From: Parelaphostrongylus tenuis
Lineage: Eukaryota; Nematoda; Chromadorea; Rhabditida; Metastrongylidae
Direction of reading: 5' to 3'
Assembly (NCBI GenBank): GCA_019055375.1
Contig: JAHQIW010004345.1
Span: 89,237 to 153,236 of the forward strand
DNA length: 64,000 nt
Made by a program: the position numbers and the translations under genes. Positions 12,700 to 24,200 of this stretch are shown here, in pieces (the first letter of the stretch is position 1; each line of letters starts with the position of its first letter). Under the pieces are notes generated by a model. The model saw nothing but the letters and a program-made list of their open reading frames with translations, was not told where the DNA came from and ran no database searches.

Positions 12700-12785
12700 C
12701 AAGGGGATGTGCATGCGGGAGTTTAATCCGTGTTTAACCCATATGAAGGTGTATGCTATCACTACACCACCGAGACCATCATAAT
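12700..12785 (-). repeat. Decayed tRNA-like sequence
   Basis: Read on the minus strand it begins GGTCTCGGTGGTGTAGTG-ATAGCAT, like the 5' half of a tRNA with an A-box. The T-arm region is degenerate. The counterpart in b2 is 51945-52025. It is too decayed to be a working tRNA gene. Confidence 0.4.
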
Positions 12786-13747
12786 ACTGCTACAGTGATG
12801 GTAAAATAAAAACGTTTAAATTAGTTTGTTGTATTTGTGAATTCAACCCTTAGCTTCTTCATCATAGGTAGGATTTGAAGTGTGTTCCACGAGAGCTACT
12901 CACTAAATCTGATACATGAAGTTCGTCGGATCGAGTTCTTAATGCGGTGAGAAAGCGTGGCTGTGAACTGAACGCTCGCGCAGGCAGTTACTGGTCAAAT
13001 GTATGCCGAGGACGACTTCCTGGTGTACCTGTGCTCTGACAGTTGACGTTTATGGAGGCTTTTTTACTATGATAATGTGCCAGATATATTAAGATACTCT
13101 AGATGATACAGTGTGCACAAAATGTGCCTGCATCCACACAGTTCATCTTTATACCAACTATTCTTACGATGGACTTTTAGTAAAACTATAGACGCTGTAT
13201 GTATATGCATTTCTTGGCAGTCAAAAAACTTGTAATTTATGCAGCGTATACATTTTACGTATGCTATGTAAAATCAGAGTTTTCATGTACAAATTGCATT
13301 CTTTGAGAAATATGCACACCCTTGTTTGTAACTTATATTTCTTCCAAATATGTGCACTTTTGGTGAGTAGTGTTGCATTGCGACACTATGCAGAGGATAA
13401 TATTTTAAAAAAATCCTGTTTCACACTCTAAAATGTCTACATGAACAATCATGGTCGTTCTTCCATCTTGAATTCACAGAAAAGCGATATAGCCTGAAGT
13501 GTGACGGATTTTGTATATATGTTGTTTTTGAGTCCAATTAGGTATAAATTCGAAATAAGTGGAGAGATAACTACTTATTTTTCATTTCTTTGAATAAAAA
13601 TTATTATATATTTGAATGGTCTCTGAGATCATTCAAGTTGGTCAGATAGGTTGTTGCTACAAACTACTGAGTGCTTTCATCAGTTTTATCTCTAGAAGCT
13701 GCGAAATTATTTATCCGGAGATGCTGAAGGACATGCAAAACTCTCGA

Positions 13748-13822
13748 CCACAGGTGGGCGTTGAACCCACACTTCACCGATAGCGGGGGCGTTTGCTACC
13801 GCTACACCACTGAGGTCATCAT
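13748..13822 (-). repeat. tRNA-like sequence (Gly/Ser-like arms)
   Basis: The minus strand reads GACCTCAGTGGTGTAGCGG, with a T-arm GTGGG-TTCAACG-CCCAC (perfect 5-bp stem) and a 3' end TGTGGTC. The acceptor pairs 6 of 7. The anticodon stem has a mismatch, and the loop would give GCT although no long Ser variable arm is present. The b2 copy at 52978-53052 differs at several positions, including within the arms. It is best treated as a tRNA-derived repeat, not a functional tRNA. Confidence 0.5.
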
Positions 13823-14049
13823 AACACTGTTACAACATTGATAAAGTAAAGAAAACGCATCTGGATTACTTTACTGCATCTTTGAATTTTGTCCCTAACT
13901 TCCTCAATATACAGATATTGTTTGAAGTATGCTCCATAAGAAATCGCTCACCACATTTTCAAAACAGAGCAGTAGCTAATTCACGTGACGTGGTCGAATT
14001 TATTTGATTCACCCAATTTGTCTCAGCCAACACGAAATATAATCGCCTC

Positions 14050-14244
14050 TCACAAGTTGTTTCTTGCCGCCAACACCATTGAAAGCAGGCGTCGAGTGCT
14101 TGGGTCACTTAGACGGGCTGAATACTGGTTGAATAAATGTTTTCTAGGAACGGGAGATGTTTCAACGTCACTACCGCTTTCGACTTCATTCACAAGCAGT
14201 CTATAGATCTTGTGAATCTGTATGATGTTCTGCAGACGCGGCAA
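14050..14244 (-). other. Protein-like segment conserved in three b copies
   Basis: An open frame of 64 codons reading LQNIIQIHKIYRLLVN, then VESGSDVETSPVPRKHLFNQ and RLSDP.TRRLL. The b2 counterpart (53474-53280) keeps the frame with about nine changes. A b3 counterpart (42710-42528) and a b0 counterpart (about 600-770) are frameshifted. No splice signals, start context or family could be assigned. It could be a transposon remnant or a small non-receptor exon. Confidence 0.35.
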
Positions 14245-15074
14245 TCGCTGTAATTATTGTATTTGCAAAGCTTAAGAAGCTCTCAGTTTAAATTAAGTCC
14301 ATATTGGTAAGCAAATCTGACCCAAGGTTGCTTATCTGAGAAAGGGTTGTGTAATGTTGCGTCTACAGAACATCAACATCCTTCAATCACATTATATGGA
14401 TATCTGGCAGATCGTGAAGTATTGTGTCGCTCCAAAGCGTCATAATATATGGTCGACAAGTCTTTTATAGTGGTCAAGATTATTTTGGCAGGTGGCATAA
14501 CAACACGGACTTTATAAATAAAGAAAGTAGCTGAAACAATAATGAGATTATTACAGTCATGTTCTGTGACAATCGTTTTGCTCCTGAGCAGTTGACCCTT
14601 TGTGAATGGATTATCTAAACAAATATACACATATACATGTAACATACATATTTATTAATGCGCTTGCAGTACTCAGTACTAATGAGTCAACTTATCACTA
14701 AATAATTCTCAAATAGATGGCTAGGTTTATTCAGTCTTTCGAGGTTCATATCTCTAAGATAGTCATGTTCTTCTCAATTACAGATTTGGATGTCGATCCG
14801 CCATCGGATACATGTTGACCGTTGCGGTGTTTTTCATTCCAAAAAATCTCTTCACATTTATAATGTGAAGATGCTCGTCGAATTGTATGCGATACTCCTT
14901 GCTAAAAAGCAGAAATAGTGTTATTTGAGAGACTAGTAACTTGCTTAAAAGGACGTGTATGTAGATAATGATCACTAATATTACCAGTGTTACTAAATCC
15001 CAAGACCGACTATCTATTAGCCTCAGCATTTTCAATAATTCTTGTTTTCATTTCTGAGTCAACACCGAAAATGC

Positions 15075-15292
15075 TGGAGGTTCATTACGAGTCTCTACGC
15101 AGTGGTCTCCATTTGAACAACTCAGTGGAGACCTATAAAAAACCGGTGAGTATGTTGAAGCTCAATCACTGTGCTTGATGGTAGTAATATCAATGGGTGT
15201 GCATGGTTGATTAGGTTCTGGACGATCGATTTTTTTTAATACTCTGGTGATGGCGGATTCATCGAAACGTCAACTGTTGAAATAAAGTCAAA
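15075..15292 (+). mobile_element. PLE 3' UTR and tail
   Basis: Bases 15075-15180 (GGTTCATTACGAG..., then CAGTGGAGACCTATAAAAAACCGG) match the reverse complement of 30850-30960, just after the PLE endonuclease ORF. From 15242 the tail CTCTGGTGATGGCGG...TCGAAACGTCAACTG is followed by AATAAA. The b2 homologue is split by an AT microsatellite (54285-54440 and 55617-55662). A TATAAAA word lies in the repeat at about 15136. Confidence 0.55.
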
Positions 15293-15860
15293 AATAAAAT
15301 GTTAATTATTCATCGATTAATATTCGTCCCCTAGTACTGACCGATTGTCAGTGTTCGCTCTCTGATGAGTAAATAAATGGAAAGCAATTTGCGAATCATC
15401 TAGTCACCCATTCATTCACTCAATAACTGCTGTTGCATTTACTATACGCACTGGTTATGTCATCATTACGCCCTTTGCACTCCCATGTTCAAATATTTTG
15501 ATTCACTATATTGCAAACCAGCCTTCAGTTCTCTTTCATGGCCATGTACATATATCCCATCACACTTTTGAATCTGCTATACCATCCTAGAATGAGACAC
15601 TCCAAACTCCAATCATCTGTGTGATATGTTTATATTCTCTTATTCTTGATCACTACACTTTCTCAGCGTTTTGTATTATTATCAATATGCAGTTTCAAAA
15701 TGAGGTTAGTCGTTAGTTTGTGAAACCATGCGATTAATTTTGCTCTTATTTCACCTTACCATGCTCATCGTATTCATCAAACCAAGCATAACTAAGATTC
15801 GTCAATAATCAATCAGAATTCATTTTATTTGACCGCCTATTGCAGTGATATGACGTTAAA

Positions 15861-16229
15861 AGGTTGGGGAAAAAGTTTCGAGAAAATGCTTTAAACTTTC
15901 TTGAGTGTCGGCCATTTTCTGTGTCATGGGCTCATTTGGAAGCCCGTCTTCTCCCGTACTGATTGGTATATAATCCATCTACTTAGTTAACAAGCGAGCA
16001 AATTAAGTTGTTGATGATGCACGAATGGCTGTTGGGTTCAAATGCAACTGTGGCAAGTGAACGCATCAATTAATTTTGTCCTCGCACAAGCGATCTTTTG
16101 CCGGAGAAGTGGCAAGAACTGCTTGAAGTTGAAGGGAGTACTTTGACTATTAGTTTTGTCAATGTTCGGGTGTAATAGGTGCATAAATAAAGGTTATACA
16201 TGCATTTTCTCAGAATTTTTCCCCAACCT
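15861..16229 (+). mobile_element. Internally deleted mariner transposon
   Basis: Terminal inverted repeats of 28-29 bp bound the element: AGGTTGGGGAAAAAG at 15861 and its complement CTTTTTCCCCAACCT-like end at 16229 (with a T/A difference inside). An N-terminal transposase fragment (MMHEWLLGSNATVASERIN, 16014-16073) is followed almost at once by a C-terminal fragment starting DLLPEKWQELLEVEG (16092-16175, ending in TAA). The catalytic DD34D core is therefore deleted. The b2 block lacks it (uninterrupted sequence near 56230-56260), and flanks resemble a TA target. Mariner moves by a DDE transposase; this copy could only move in trans. It resembles hookworm mariners in general form. Confidence 0.85.
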
Positions 16230-16251
16230 ATTATAACAAACCCAATAATGT

Positions 16252-16371
16252 AGAGTGGTATGAAAAAGGTTTACATGTTTTGGGACTCGAGCCCAGATCT
16301 CATTCTTTCCGGGAGCGCGTGCTGAACCACTGCACTTCCGACGCCTGTTTTGCACACCCCTCTTTCACGCT
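16252..16371 (-). repeat. tRNA-like repeat, inverted copy
   Basis: The copy starts with the terminal repeat TGTAGAGTGGTATG. On the minus strand it carries GTGGTTCAGCACGCGCTCC (A-box-like) and GGGCTCGAGTCCC (B-box-like). It is the same family as 16539-16636, in the opposite orientation, so the two face each other across a conserved hairpin at 16487-16502. Confidence 0.55.
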
Positions 16372-16484
16372 GCAACGCGTTATCTCTCAACAGCCAACCG
16401 TCTACGGTCTGGCGTGGACAGTCGCTATCGACAGTGAACCCACTTGGTTAACAGATATTGGGTTTCAATAATCAATCACAATTC

Positions 16485-16505
16485 ATTCAATTTGACCGCC
16501 TATTG
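16485..16505 (+). repeat. Conserved small hairpin of the tRNA-like repeat
   Basis: GACCGC-CTATT-GCGGT forms a 5-bp stem. The same hairpin with compensating or neutral changes precedes other copies of the repeat: 15830, 44135, 45720 (reverse), 46998, 56222 and 28965. It is always followed by ATGATGTTATAATAA or a similar run. Confidence 0.5.
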
Positions 16506-16538
16506 CGGTGACCATGATGTTATAATAAGCCCAATAAT

Positions 16539-16636
16539 GTAGAGTGGTGTGAAACAGTTCAGCACGCGCTCCCGGAAAGAGTGAAATCCAGGTTCGAATC
16601 CCAGCTGAGGCAAACGTTTTTGCCCACCACTCTACA
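16539..16636 (+). mobile_element. tRNA-like repeat with terminal inverted repeats
   Basis: The element is bounded by TGTAGAGTGGTGTG and CCACCACTCTACAT. Inside are GTTCAGCACGCGCTCCCGG (A-box region) and GGTTCGAATCCC, a canonical B-box. Its short length, palindromic ends and tRNA-like core suggest a small RNA-polymerase-III-type MITE or SINE. The b2 copy is at 56276-56378, with others at 43905, 44205, 45640 and 47050. Confidence 0.65.
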
Positions 16637-17180
16637 TCACTGGATTTATTACGAGATTTTTTAGTAGTGAATATTGAGCGGTGGAATAGGTCGTGGCCCA
16701 ATGGTTGTCACGCACTTTCGCAAGAGTTGGTCCTTACTCCCTAACTTTCTCCGCTAATTAATAACGAACGTTTGAGCCTGGTTATTCTCGAGATTGCTAG
16801 GAGACGTGTTCGATTAGTATTCTACGACGTTGATGAAGAAGGTTAAAATTGACTTGATCGCTGGAAGTACTGGGATCCCCGCACTGAAAAAAAGAATAGG
16901 AGACGGATCAAAAAAAGTACTAGAGATTACTGAGCATTATGACAGGAAATATCTTGCCATTATTAGTGTCTCTTTCTGACTTCTGTATCATTTCTAAGTA
17001 TTATTCACCTCAAGGTTTATATGATGCATAATTATGCTATCATCACAGTGTCAATGGTCAACTAATATTATTATAAATAAATTTGATTGTCTGCGTTTGC
17101 GATGTGGAGTTACGACAAAATCAAACGGGCTCACGTGGCGGAAGGCATAGCAGAATTATTAAGTTACATCTGTTGATATA

Positions 17181-17226
17181 AGGAGGCTGATGAGACAGTC
17201 AAGATCGAAACACGTGTATCGGGCTC
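17181..17226 (+). ncRNA. Hammerhead ribozyme motif, decayed
   Basis: CTGATGA at 17187, GAAAC at 17207-17211 and ACGTG at 17212-17216 keep the conserved boxes. Stem II is weak (GACAG...GATC) and the cleavage triplet reads GTATC instead of GTC. Downstream (about 17256) is the CACATGACATGTTGGCT word that also follows the intact copy at 43745. The b2 counterpart at 56924 is also decayed. Confidence 0.5.
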
Positions 17227-17519
17227 TATAAGTCAGCCCATTTAACAGACCACATGACATGTTGGCTCAAGTAATAATTACAAGATATGATGAAATTTGA
17301 GCATGCTCTTAAGAAAACGCTCGAAACGAAAGGTACGAATTACAGTAATTTTATGTAACTCCTTTTTTAACAGTGGCACTGTGTTTAACACGCGTCCTCG
17401 GAAAGAGTTAAACGCGCGTTAAACTCCACCTGAGGTTCAAAGTTTGCATATCACTTATAATAACGGCCTGTGCTCGCCGTTGCCTCTAATTTCCCCAGTC
17501 ACTGAGTTGGGCTTGTTCT

Positions 17520-17795
17520 ATTATTTGAGGTTTATCCAAGAAGCCTCAAGGGTTGTTCGCTCTGATGTTCCTTATTCTTACCCCAGGATTCTTTCAACCA
17601 CATTAACGTCCACGTCGTTCTATTTTTTTATTGGCCTTCAATTTCCCGTTCAGGTGTTCTTTGATTCGGATCCAAGTGGCCTTCCTGTTCCTCCAATGTG
17701 TTCTTCACCACGTCGCGCAAGAGGTGTGATATATATTACCCGAACTCATGCAATCCCCTTTATTATTAAGGTATACTATTGTCTTAAATAGACGG
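17520..17795 (-). mobile_element. PLE endonuclease (GIY-YIG) fragment
   Basis: Translated on the minus strand with frame changes it gives GDCMSSGNIY, a Cys-rich stretch and WIRIKEHLNGKLKA, the order of the GIY-YIG domain in the PLE at 31.44-30.96 kb (GDCMSVGTVYLVSC ... YARIEEHL). The b2 copy is 57440-57730. It is a dead fragment next to the hammerhead motif, which links the ribozymes here to PLEs. Confidence 0.6.
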
Positions 17796-18239
17796 TCGTT
17801 TTGGCACGAGTAATCAATATCTGATTGTTCAGATGAAACGCACTCACATCTAATAGCGTTTTCTAAGCGGGGCGTCATAAGAATGGCAAATTTTCATAGG
17901 GTTCACTGCAAAAGATGTAAGGGACATAGTATTTATTTACTTTACACATCGTCTTATTTATCTCTTGCTACTTATTTCCTTCGACTGACTGATTCGACGC
18001 AGATCTCAAGCACAGTTTCATCTGTCACAATTGCACCGAAACGCTAGCATCGATTATGCTTTACAATGAGGCGTAAGGAGCAAGATATCTTCATTTCAGG
18101 GACTTTGTAGAAAAAAAAGTATCCAGTATAGTGTATTCCTCATTTATGCTTTATGTTCTAACGATTTGGTGAAGATTCTCTCTTTTAATTCTTGCATATA
18201 TGCATCATATGTCTGCTCATTCCAGTCTCGATCGAAATC

Positions 18240-21200
18240 TTATCGTATGGTAAGGGATGTGATGTCTGGGTAATGATGGGCAATGCAACTTCGTGTACAC
18301 AACTCTGTCGTGATGGCGTCGTGAATGAAAGTTCTTGATCCCCCTTCTTCATCTCTTTCAATGAATTTGAATTTGAGAATTTCATCTTTTTGACAATTTT
18401 TTCGGAAAAAGATCGTTCTCGAATGAAAAGCAACCTAAGGGTTTTTTTTCACTCAGAACAGCTTGAAAGTTCAATAATGTCCACATCGTTTTCTTTACAT
18501 CAACTGCAATGCCAGATATGCTCACCTTATTGCATAGTACACGAAGAAATTTGTCGCACATGCGGAATTTATAAACAGTCCGGCCACTAGGGAGACGTAT
18601 AACCGCTCAATAATGGGGTACAGAACGGCAGCCATCGCTCCAATCAACGTCGTTGCGAACGAACCAAGCACCACTGTTAAACTGATGATGATCAGTGAGC
18701 GGTAAATTTGCCTCGTGTTTGTGGTGCCTGTAAAGACATCGCTTTGAATGTATAGAAGTTCTTTGCCCTATATGAGTGTCGGCAAGCTGTCAAATTTTCC
18801 AATCATGTGTGACAACTCACTCATTCTGACTTTTTTTAGGAAACAGATAAATAAAGCATAATAAGCAATAATCAGGATGTTGTGGACCATTAAGGAATTC
18901 TCGATCACATGAATGAGCAAGCCGGTCATCGGAGCTGTGACGTCGCAAACGACCTTTCTAAATTTAAAGTCCGTTCTTATTCAAAACAGAACTACGTGTC
19001 TGTATTCTATGTCCTTTTAAACTGCTCTTATGCACCACTATTTATATTTGAGAACGTAGCTTTCTAGCTTTATGTCCAAGTGATGCTGATTTTTATAGTT
19101 TAACGTATCCGTGCGATAAATAAATTTCTCCGAAACATGTTTTTCATAGATTATTGAGAGTACATACTAGCTTTCCTCATGTGATCCTTGCCGCATTGAC
19201 TTGTTCCCAATTAACAACCAAAGTTTTCCAATCGCTCAAATCTTCGAATGTAAAACAACATCTGCCGCAACGCTAATCGTCAAATTACCCTTTCAAATGA
19301 CAAGCGTCGGTAAAACTTACATTTAATTTTCAATTGCAAAAGTAGCTAAATGGATCCTCCTTACTGTAACAGAAATCGTCGTGCTTCACAGCTTCTTTCT
19401 ATGCTTTTCGTGAAGAAATCTGACGATCGGATTGATGGTCATCCTGTTGAGAGCTTGACACACCGAAAAATCTAATTGGTAACGGCACTCATCTATCGTT
19501 TTCGTTGAAAACACATTACATGTTCGCTCCACCTGATATTCGACGTTTCGCCGTGTGAAAATTTTTTCGTTTTCGCCGTTTTCTGATTTTTTATCTTTGA
19601 TACAGGTTGGATCTTTAGATCCTTCGTCTCACTTGCCACATACGGGATACGTGTAGATCTTCATACTGTGCGCTGGACAACGCTGTGTGGTCTTCCAACC
19701 TGCTGGCGAAACGACCACATTTCTGCGCATGTGGAATCGTTCAGCCATAGAGATGGGAAAGACTAATGGAGTTCTTCGCTGCGTTCACCACATCCTCGGC
19801 GCTGTCAAACGAACTTCGAGTCGTTCACTTTTTCCCAAATCATTTAATGGAAATAGGTCGTTTATCAGAATGCCTTCACCTACCAAGATAGACGTAGCTA
19901 AAACATTCTACGATTATACACTGTATTGAGCGTCAATCCAGCATGCTATATCTCGTTTCTTATGCTTTAATGAGATTTAGTCGGAGACCCAAGACTTCCT
20001 CAAGAGTTATCGAAGTTGGTCAACGTTCGTTCCGCCTGGCCAAGGTTCGTTTATTTAGAGTGTTGATACCAGCAAATAAACGTAGCGTAACATCCGCCTG
20101 TTATAAAATCTCTTGTCCATACTCGTATTCGCACAATGTTTCAGAGGGCCGCAATGAATAAATTACCTGATATTGCATAGTAGCCTTGCTTTACCTTCCT
20201 TTTTGCTTTGATGTGAATATCGCTGCGGGTATCATCTCAGTTATGAAATCTTCATGTACTCACGAAGAATTTTCATGTACTGAATAGAGACGCATTCACT
20301 GTCCATAGGTTTTATGACCATTTTTGCCTATACTGGGTCAAAGGCTTTCCTTGAGGCGATGGAGGTGAAATAGAGCAATCAACTGTACTCCCATGATGCG
20401 ACAACGAGTCTTGTAGTGAATGTGATCTGATGGGTCGTTCCATAAGTTTTGGAAGTAAAGCAATAAATACCAACTTTATCAATTAGAAGTGATTAAATCT
20501 ACGTGATTTTGGCATCATTAAATTGCGCATTTTCTTGCGGATATTTTGGTATACACTTGCCTATGTGTGCTTCAAGGAGAAGCTGTCGCAGGAACAAACT
20601 CGTTTACTACTCAGGTACAAATGCTGCGTAGGGGAAAAATGTTAGTGAAGCGCGCGCGCAAGAATGATAAAGTTTCGTGTGGATGGTTGTGTGCAACCGA
20701 TCCTCTGTCTGCTCATCCCAACTTTGAACTTTGTGGAACACTTCCTAGTCGCCCTTTCTGCAACCGTGTCATCGCTTCAAGCTCAATTAATCTTACGCGC
20801 CGCTTCATTTGCATTTTCCCCTGCGCGCCATTCGTACAATAGTAGCATTTTTTACGACAGCTTGATATTTAGAGCATGCGTAAGCAAGTTGTATACCAAA
20901 ATGTTGGCAAAAAAACTGCACAGTTGAACGATACAAAATCATGTAATTGTAACTACTTCTGGTGAATAAATCGGTATCTATTGTTTCAATGCCAAAACCT
21001 ATGGAGAGACATAATATATTACTGAATTACTTTTGGAACCTTCCTAGTTCACATTGCTGTCCCTGGTTTGGTGTTCTCTCACACTTGCTGAGGATTACTC
21101 AAGTGAAGAACTTATGGTCTACACGACAAGCAGAACGAGCGTTATCTCCCGATGTGTAGGCCTTCATTTTCTAAAGATTAATACGGTCCTTGTGGTCTTT

Positions 21201-24200
21201 AGATCAGTAATACCACTGTATCTCGACAGGTGGCATGTGAGGATTCGAGCTATTGTGCTAGCAAGAACTGCTGAGAGGCTCTTCAGATTTTCATTTACCA
21301 TCCTTTCCACATCAACGGTTGCCCAATCCTCTGTTACCGAAAAAATGTCTTATCCCGGAACAGAGAATCGCTGGCAGGACAAGTCTACTCTCCTTTACTT
21401 CAAATGACTGTGGCAGTAAGTGGCTATGGAAAAGATCCGATTTGGCCGTGGATAATTTCATTTTTGCCCTTTAGAAGTTATGATATGTCGTATACGCGTG
21501 GGATTGTAACCACCTTTGTTTTGCAATTACCAATGCGCTTTGTGGATGCTCTCATCTTCCGTTGCTAATTTGGCCTTGACGGCACTCTTTCCTAAGATCT
21601 TTTGTCACTAGCCCGCAGCGTTCTGCATGTTCGCATGTGGCTGTCGGTTGCCTGTGATATGGAACTTCACCTCAAAGAACCAGCCTGAATGTTTCGCAGA
21701 AAAGTGTTTGCTGGTGATTTTCGAACTCACAGCTTTCATGGCGCTAATGTGAAGATTCGAAAAAAGCTGGTCGATCGATGTTGTCAAAAACGGCAACTAC
21801 ATGAGCCAACTGGGTCTTGAAATGAATTTTCGCTTATCGTAGCCATGGAATTTCACTTTTTGGGTTGACCAGGCAAAGCCTTCGATTCTCTGCTTTGTAA
21901 TCTTTTTCATGATGACACTCTCCATTGTGTCACTCTAAAGCCCACCGCTACGAGTGGGGCTTTTTTATGTGGGTCGCTATGGATAATTTTGGCTGTCATG
22001 ATCAGCTCAGACAGCCTCTCACTCTCTTCGCTTCATTCTAATCGGTAAGTTCTCATGCAACGTTCTTCAGGCGTGCTTCTTGATCCAGTTTACGCTTCCA
22101 AATCTCGAGTGACGACCTTGAAGAATATATGCTCTTTCGTGAAACCTTTATATATTTTTATAGAATACTTCAACTTCGCCTTCGTCAGGTGCGCAAATAA
22201 CGGAAACGGTGAAAGCCGGCATTGATCCGCATTGCTTCAATCGTAATCAACCCGTAATCGTCCGATACGGGTTATGAGTTGTTTGAAAGATTCGAACTTC
22301 ATAGTAAAACTCGTTTCCGCGAAGATGTCACCACTACCAACAGCTCTACTATCGCATATTTTAAGAAGCAGTTCTTCTGCGATCTCATGAACAGCATGAA
22401 ATGGGCAACGTCTTCTCGTCTTAGCTAAGTCAATGTCGTCATACTTTATCCTTATGTGCGTCATCGATTCTCTATAGAAGACTGTGTGCAATTGTGCGAG
22501 CATTATACAACACGCACATATTGTCACACTGGTCAGCTGCAATTTTCACACTCTAAAACGACCGTGTCATTTAAATAGCATTTCCATAGCCGTGCTATTA
22601 AAACTGCGGCATAGGGAGCTTTATAGTGTTTTGCTTTTCATGCCTACGTATGAAAACTTGCGCTCTAAATGTGTAAGCGGTAGCTTACCAGTTTCTTCAA
22701 AAGTAACATATTTGTTCGAGGCGACTTCTGACCGTTTTCGTATCAGTGTGACTCAATGCACTTCTTAGTCACTTGAGTGTAGTCTTTTGGCCAGCCTGAC
22801 TCACAGTATATAAAAAAGGTATGTATAAAAGCGACATAGAAGCAGTGCTCTTTCCTTTGGATATGTGTTAACATCAGCACAACATAAGGCCACTTTTAAT
22901 CTTCTTCGCTATCGACCACCTGTAGACGTGCAACGTTGCTTCTTGACCATACAGAAGATGATCCCTCGGTAGGAGTTGATCCATGGAAAATGAAACATCT
23001 CCATCACATACTTTTTTTTTTGATCACTGAATGACCAAGCTACCACTTTTAAAATTTTGTTTTTCATTCTGGACTACAGGCTCTGAATTTCACGTGGCAT
23101 TCCTTAAAAGTTGGCATGGCTAGTTTCTTAACGGGCTATTTGGATTATAAGACAGGATATCATGTGAAGAGGATGTATAAATTTCCTCAACATTTGATTC
23201 CAGGCGTTTAGGGAATCAGTGTACAGTAGACGAAACACACACGCATCAGCATTTCTTTAAATATGAAAGCATATAGCAATCCAGTACAGCAGAAATAAAG
23301 GAACTTATTTCCTGAGTTCAAAAGTGCATTATGTTAACTAGCTTGTTTACCCTTTGTACCGATTAAACCGTAATGAGCACTATGTGGTGTTCAGAGAGCC
23401 GACATTGTCTCGTTTACATCGAAAGCGCTCTCTGGAATGCAACGTTAACATAAGAAATTTGCATCTCTTTTCGAACGTTTAGGAGTTCTTTACCGCTATC
23501 CGGAACCAAATACAAAACCGATCTTATTCGATGGTCAAGAAGCTTTCACAAGAATATTAGTAATCATTCGGAATCATGAATTTCTGGCTACAACTACACA
23601 TAGCGGTTTTTTTACAATCTTTTCATATCGCGGTAGCAATCAAAATAAGATCATGTTCTACACTCTCCGCTCGCGTTCATTTTTATCACGTAAATAATTC
23701 GCTGGAAGCACAAAAAGCACATGAATCTGCAGAGCAAGTCTCGCGGTATCCGAGTCAATCGTTTTATATGGAATTTCTTCCAAAGCGGAAAAAAATCCCA
23801 ACTGAAAACAAGTTGCACCCCACATATCTTATCGGTATCGACCGATCGCCTCGCCCATGAGTTGGTCGGTAAACGAGCCCGCTGAATATGTGAAGCTCGA
23901 TCTTATTTTCCGCACTACACCGCAGTGTAACGTCCTTTACCAAAAAATAAGCACACCGCTGGAATCATTGGAACCTAAGCTTTCAATTGATTCATAATAA
24001 TCATCCATATTTAATCAAGAACCAAATAAGGTGGGAATGTTCAGAAAGACTAGACCGTTTGAATTTCGTTTCAATTAGATTTTTCGATGCTTGCAATATA
24101 TTGACCGAATAATCAGATATGATATGATTTATACGTCTAGGCTCTGACGAAGGAGTTGCCGCCGAAACGTTAGCCGTCGAGTTTTGAGAAAAAGAAAGGA

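Larger units (their letters stand above)
10330..17990. repeat. Duplicated block b, copy b1
   Basis: Collinear over its whole length with 49600-57990 (copy b2), and in its middle part with 1-1800 and, weakly, 41.4-43 kb. The pair continues without a break into gene C (right of b1) and gene D (right of b2), so the true duplicated unit is about 13.5 kb. Differences include a mariner insertion at 15861 in b1 and an AT microsatellite in b2. No complete gene is seen inside. Confidence 0.8.

Noticed and set aside
13748..13822. Functional tRNA gene
   Set aside because: Mismatched acceptor and anticodon stems and an implausible anticodon/arm combination; the paralogue is more decayed.
22237..22542. 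Possible novel gene in gene C intron 4
   Set aside because: Kept only as an unrecognised ORF: the paralogue at 62 kb is frameshifted and no splice signals or family could be assigned.
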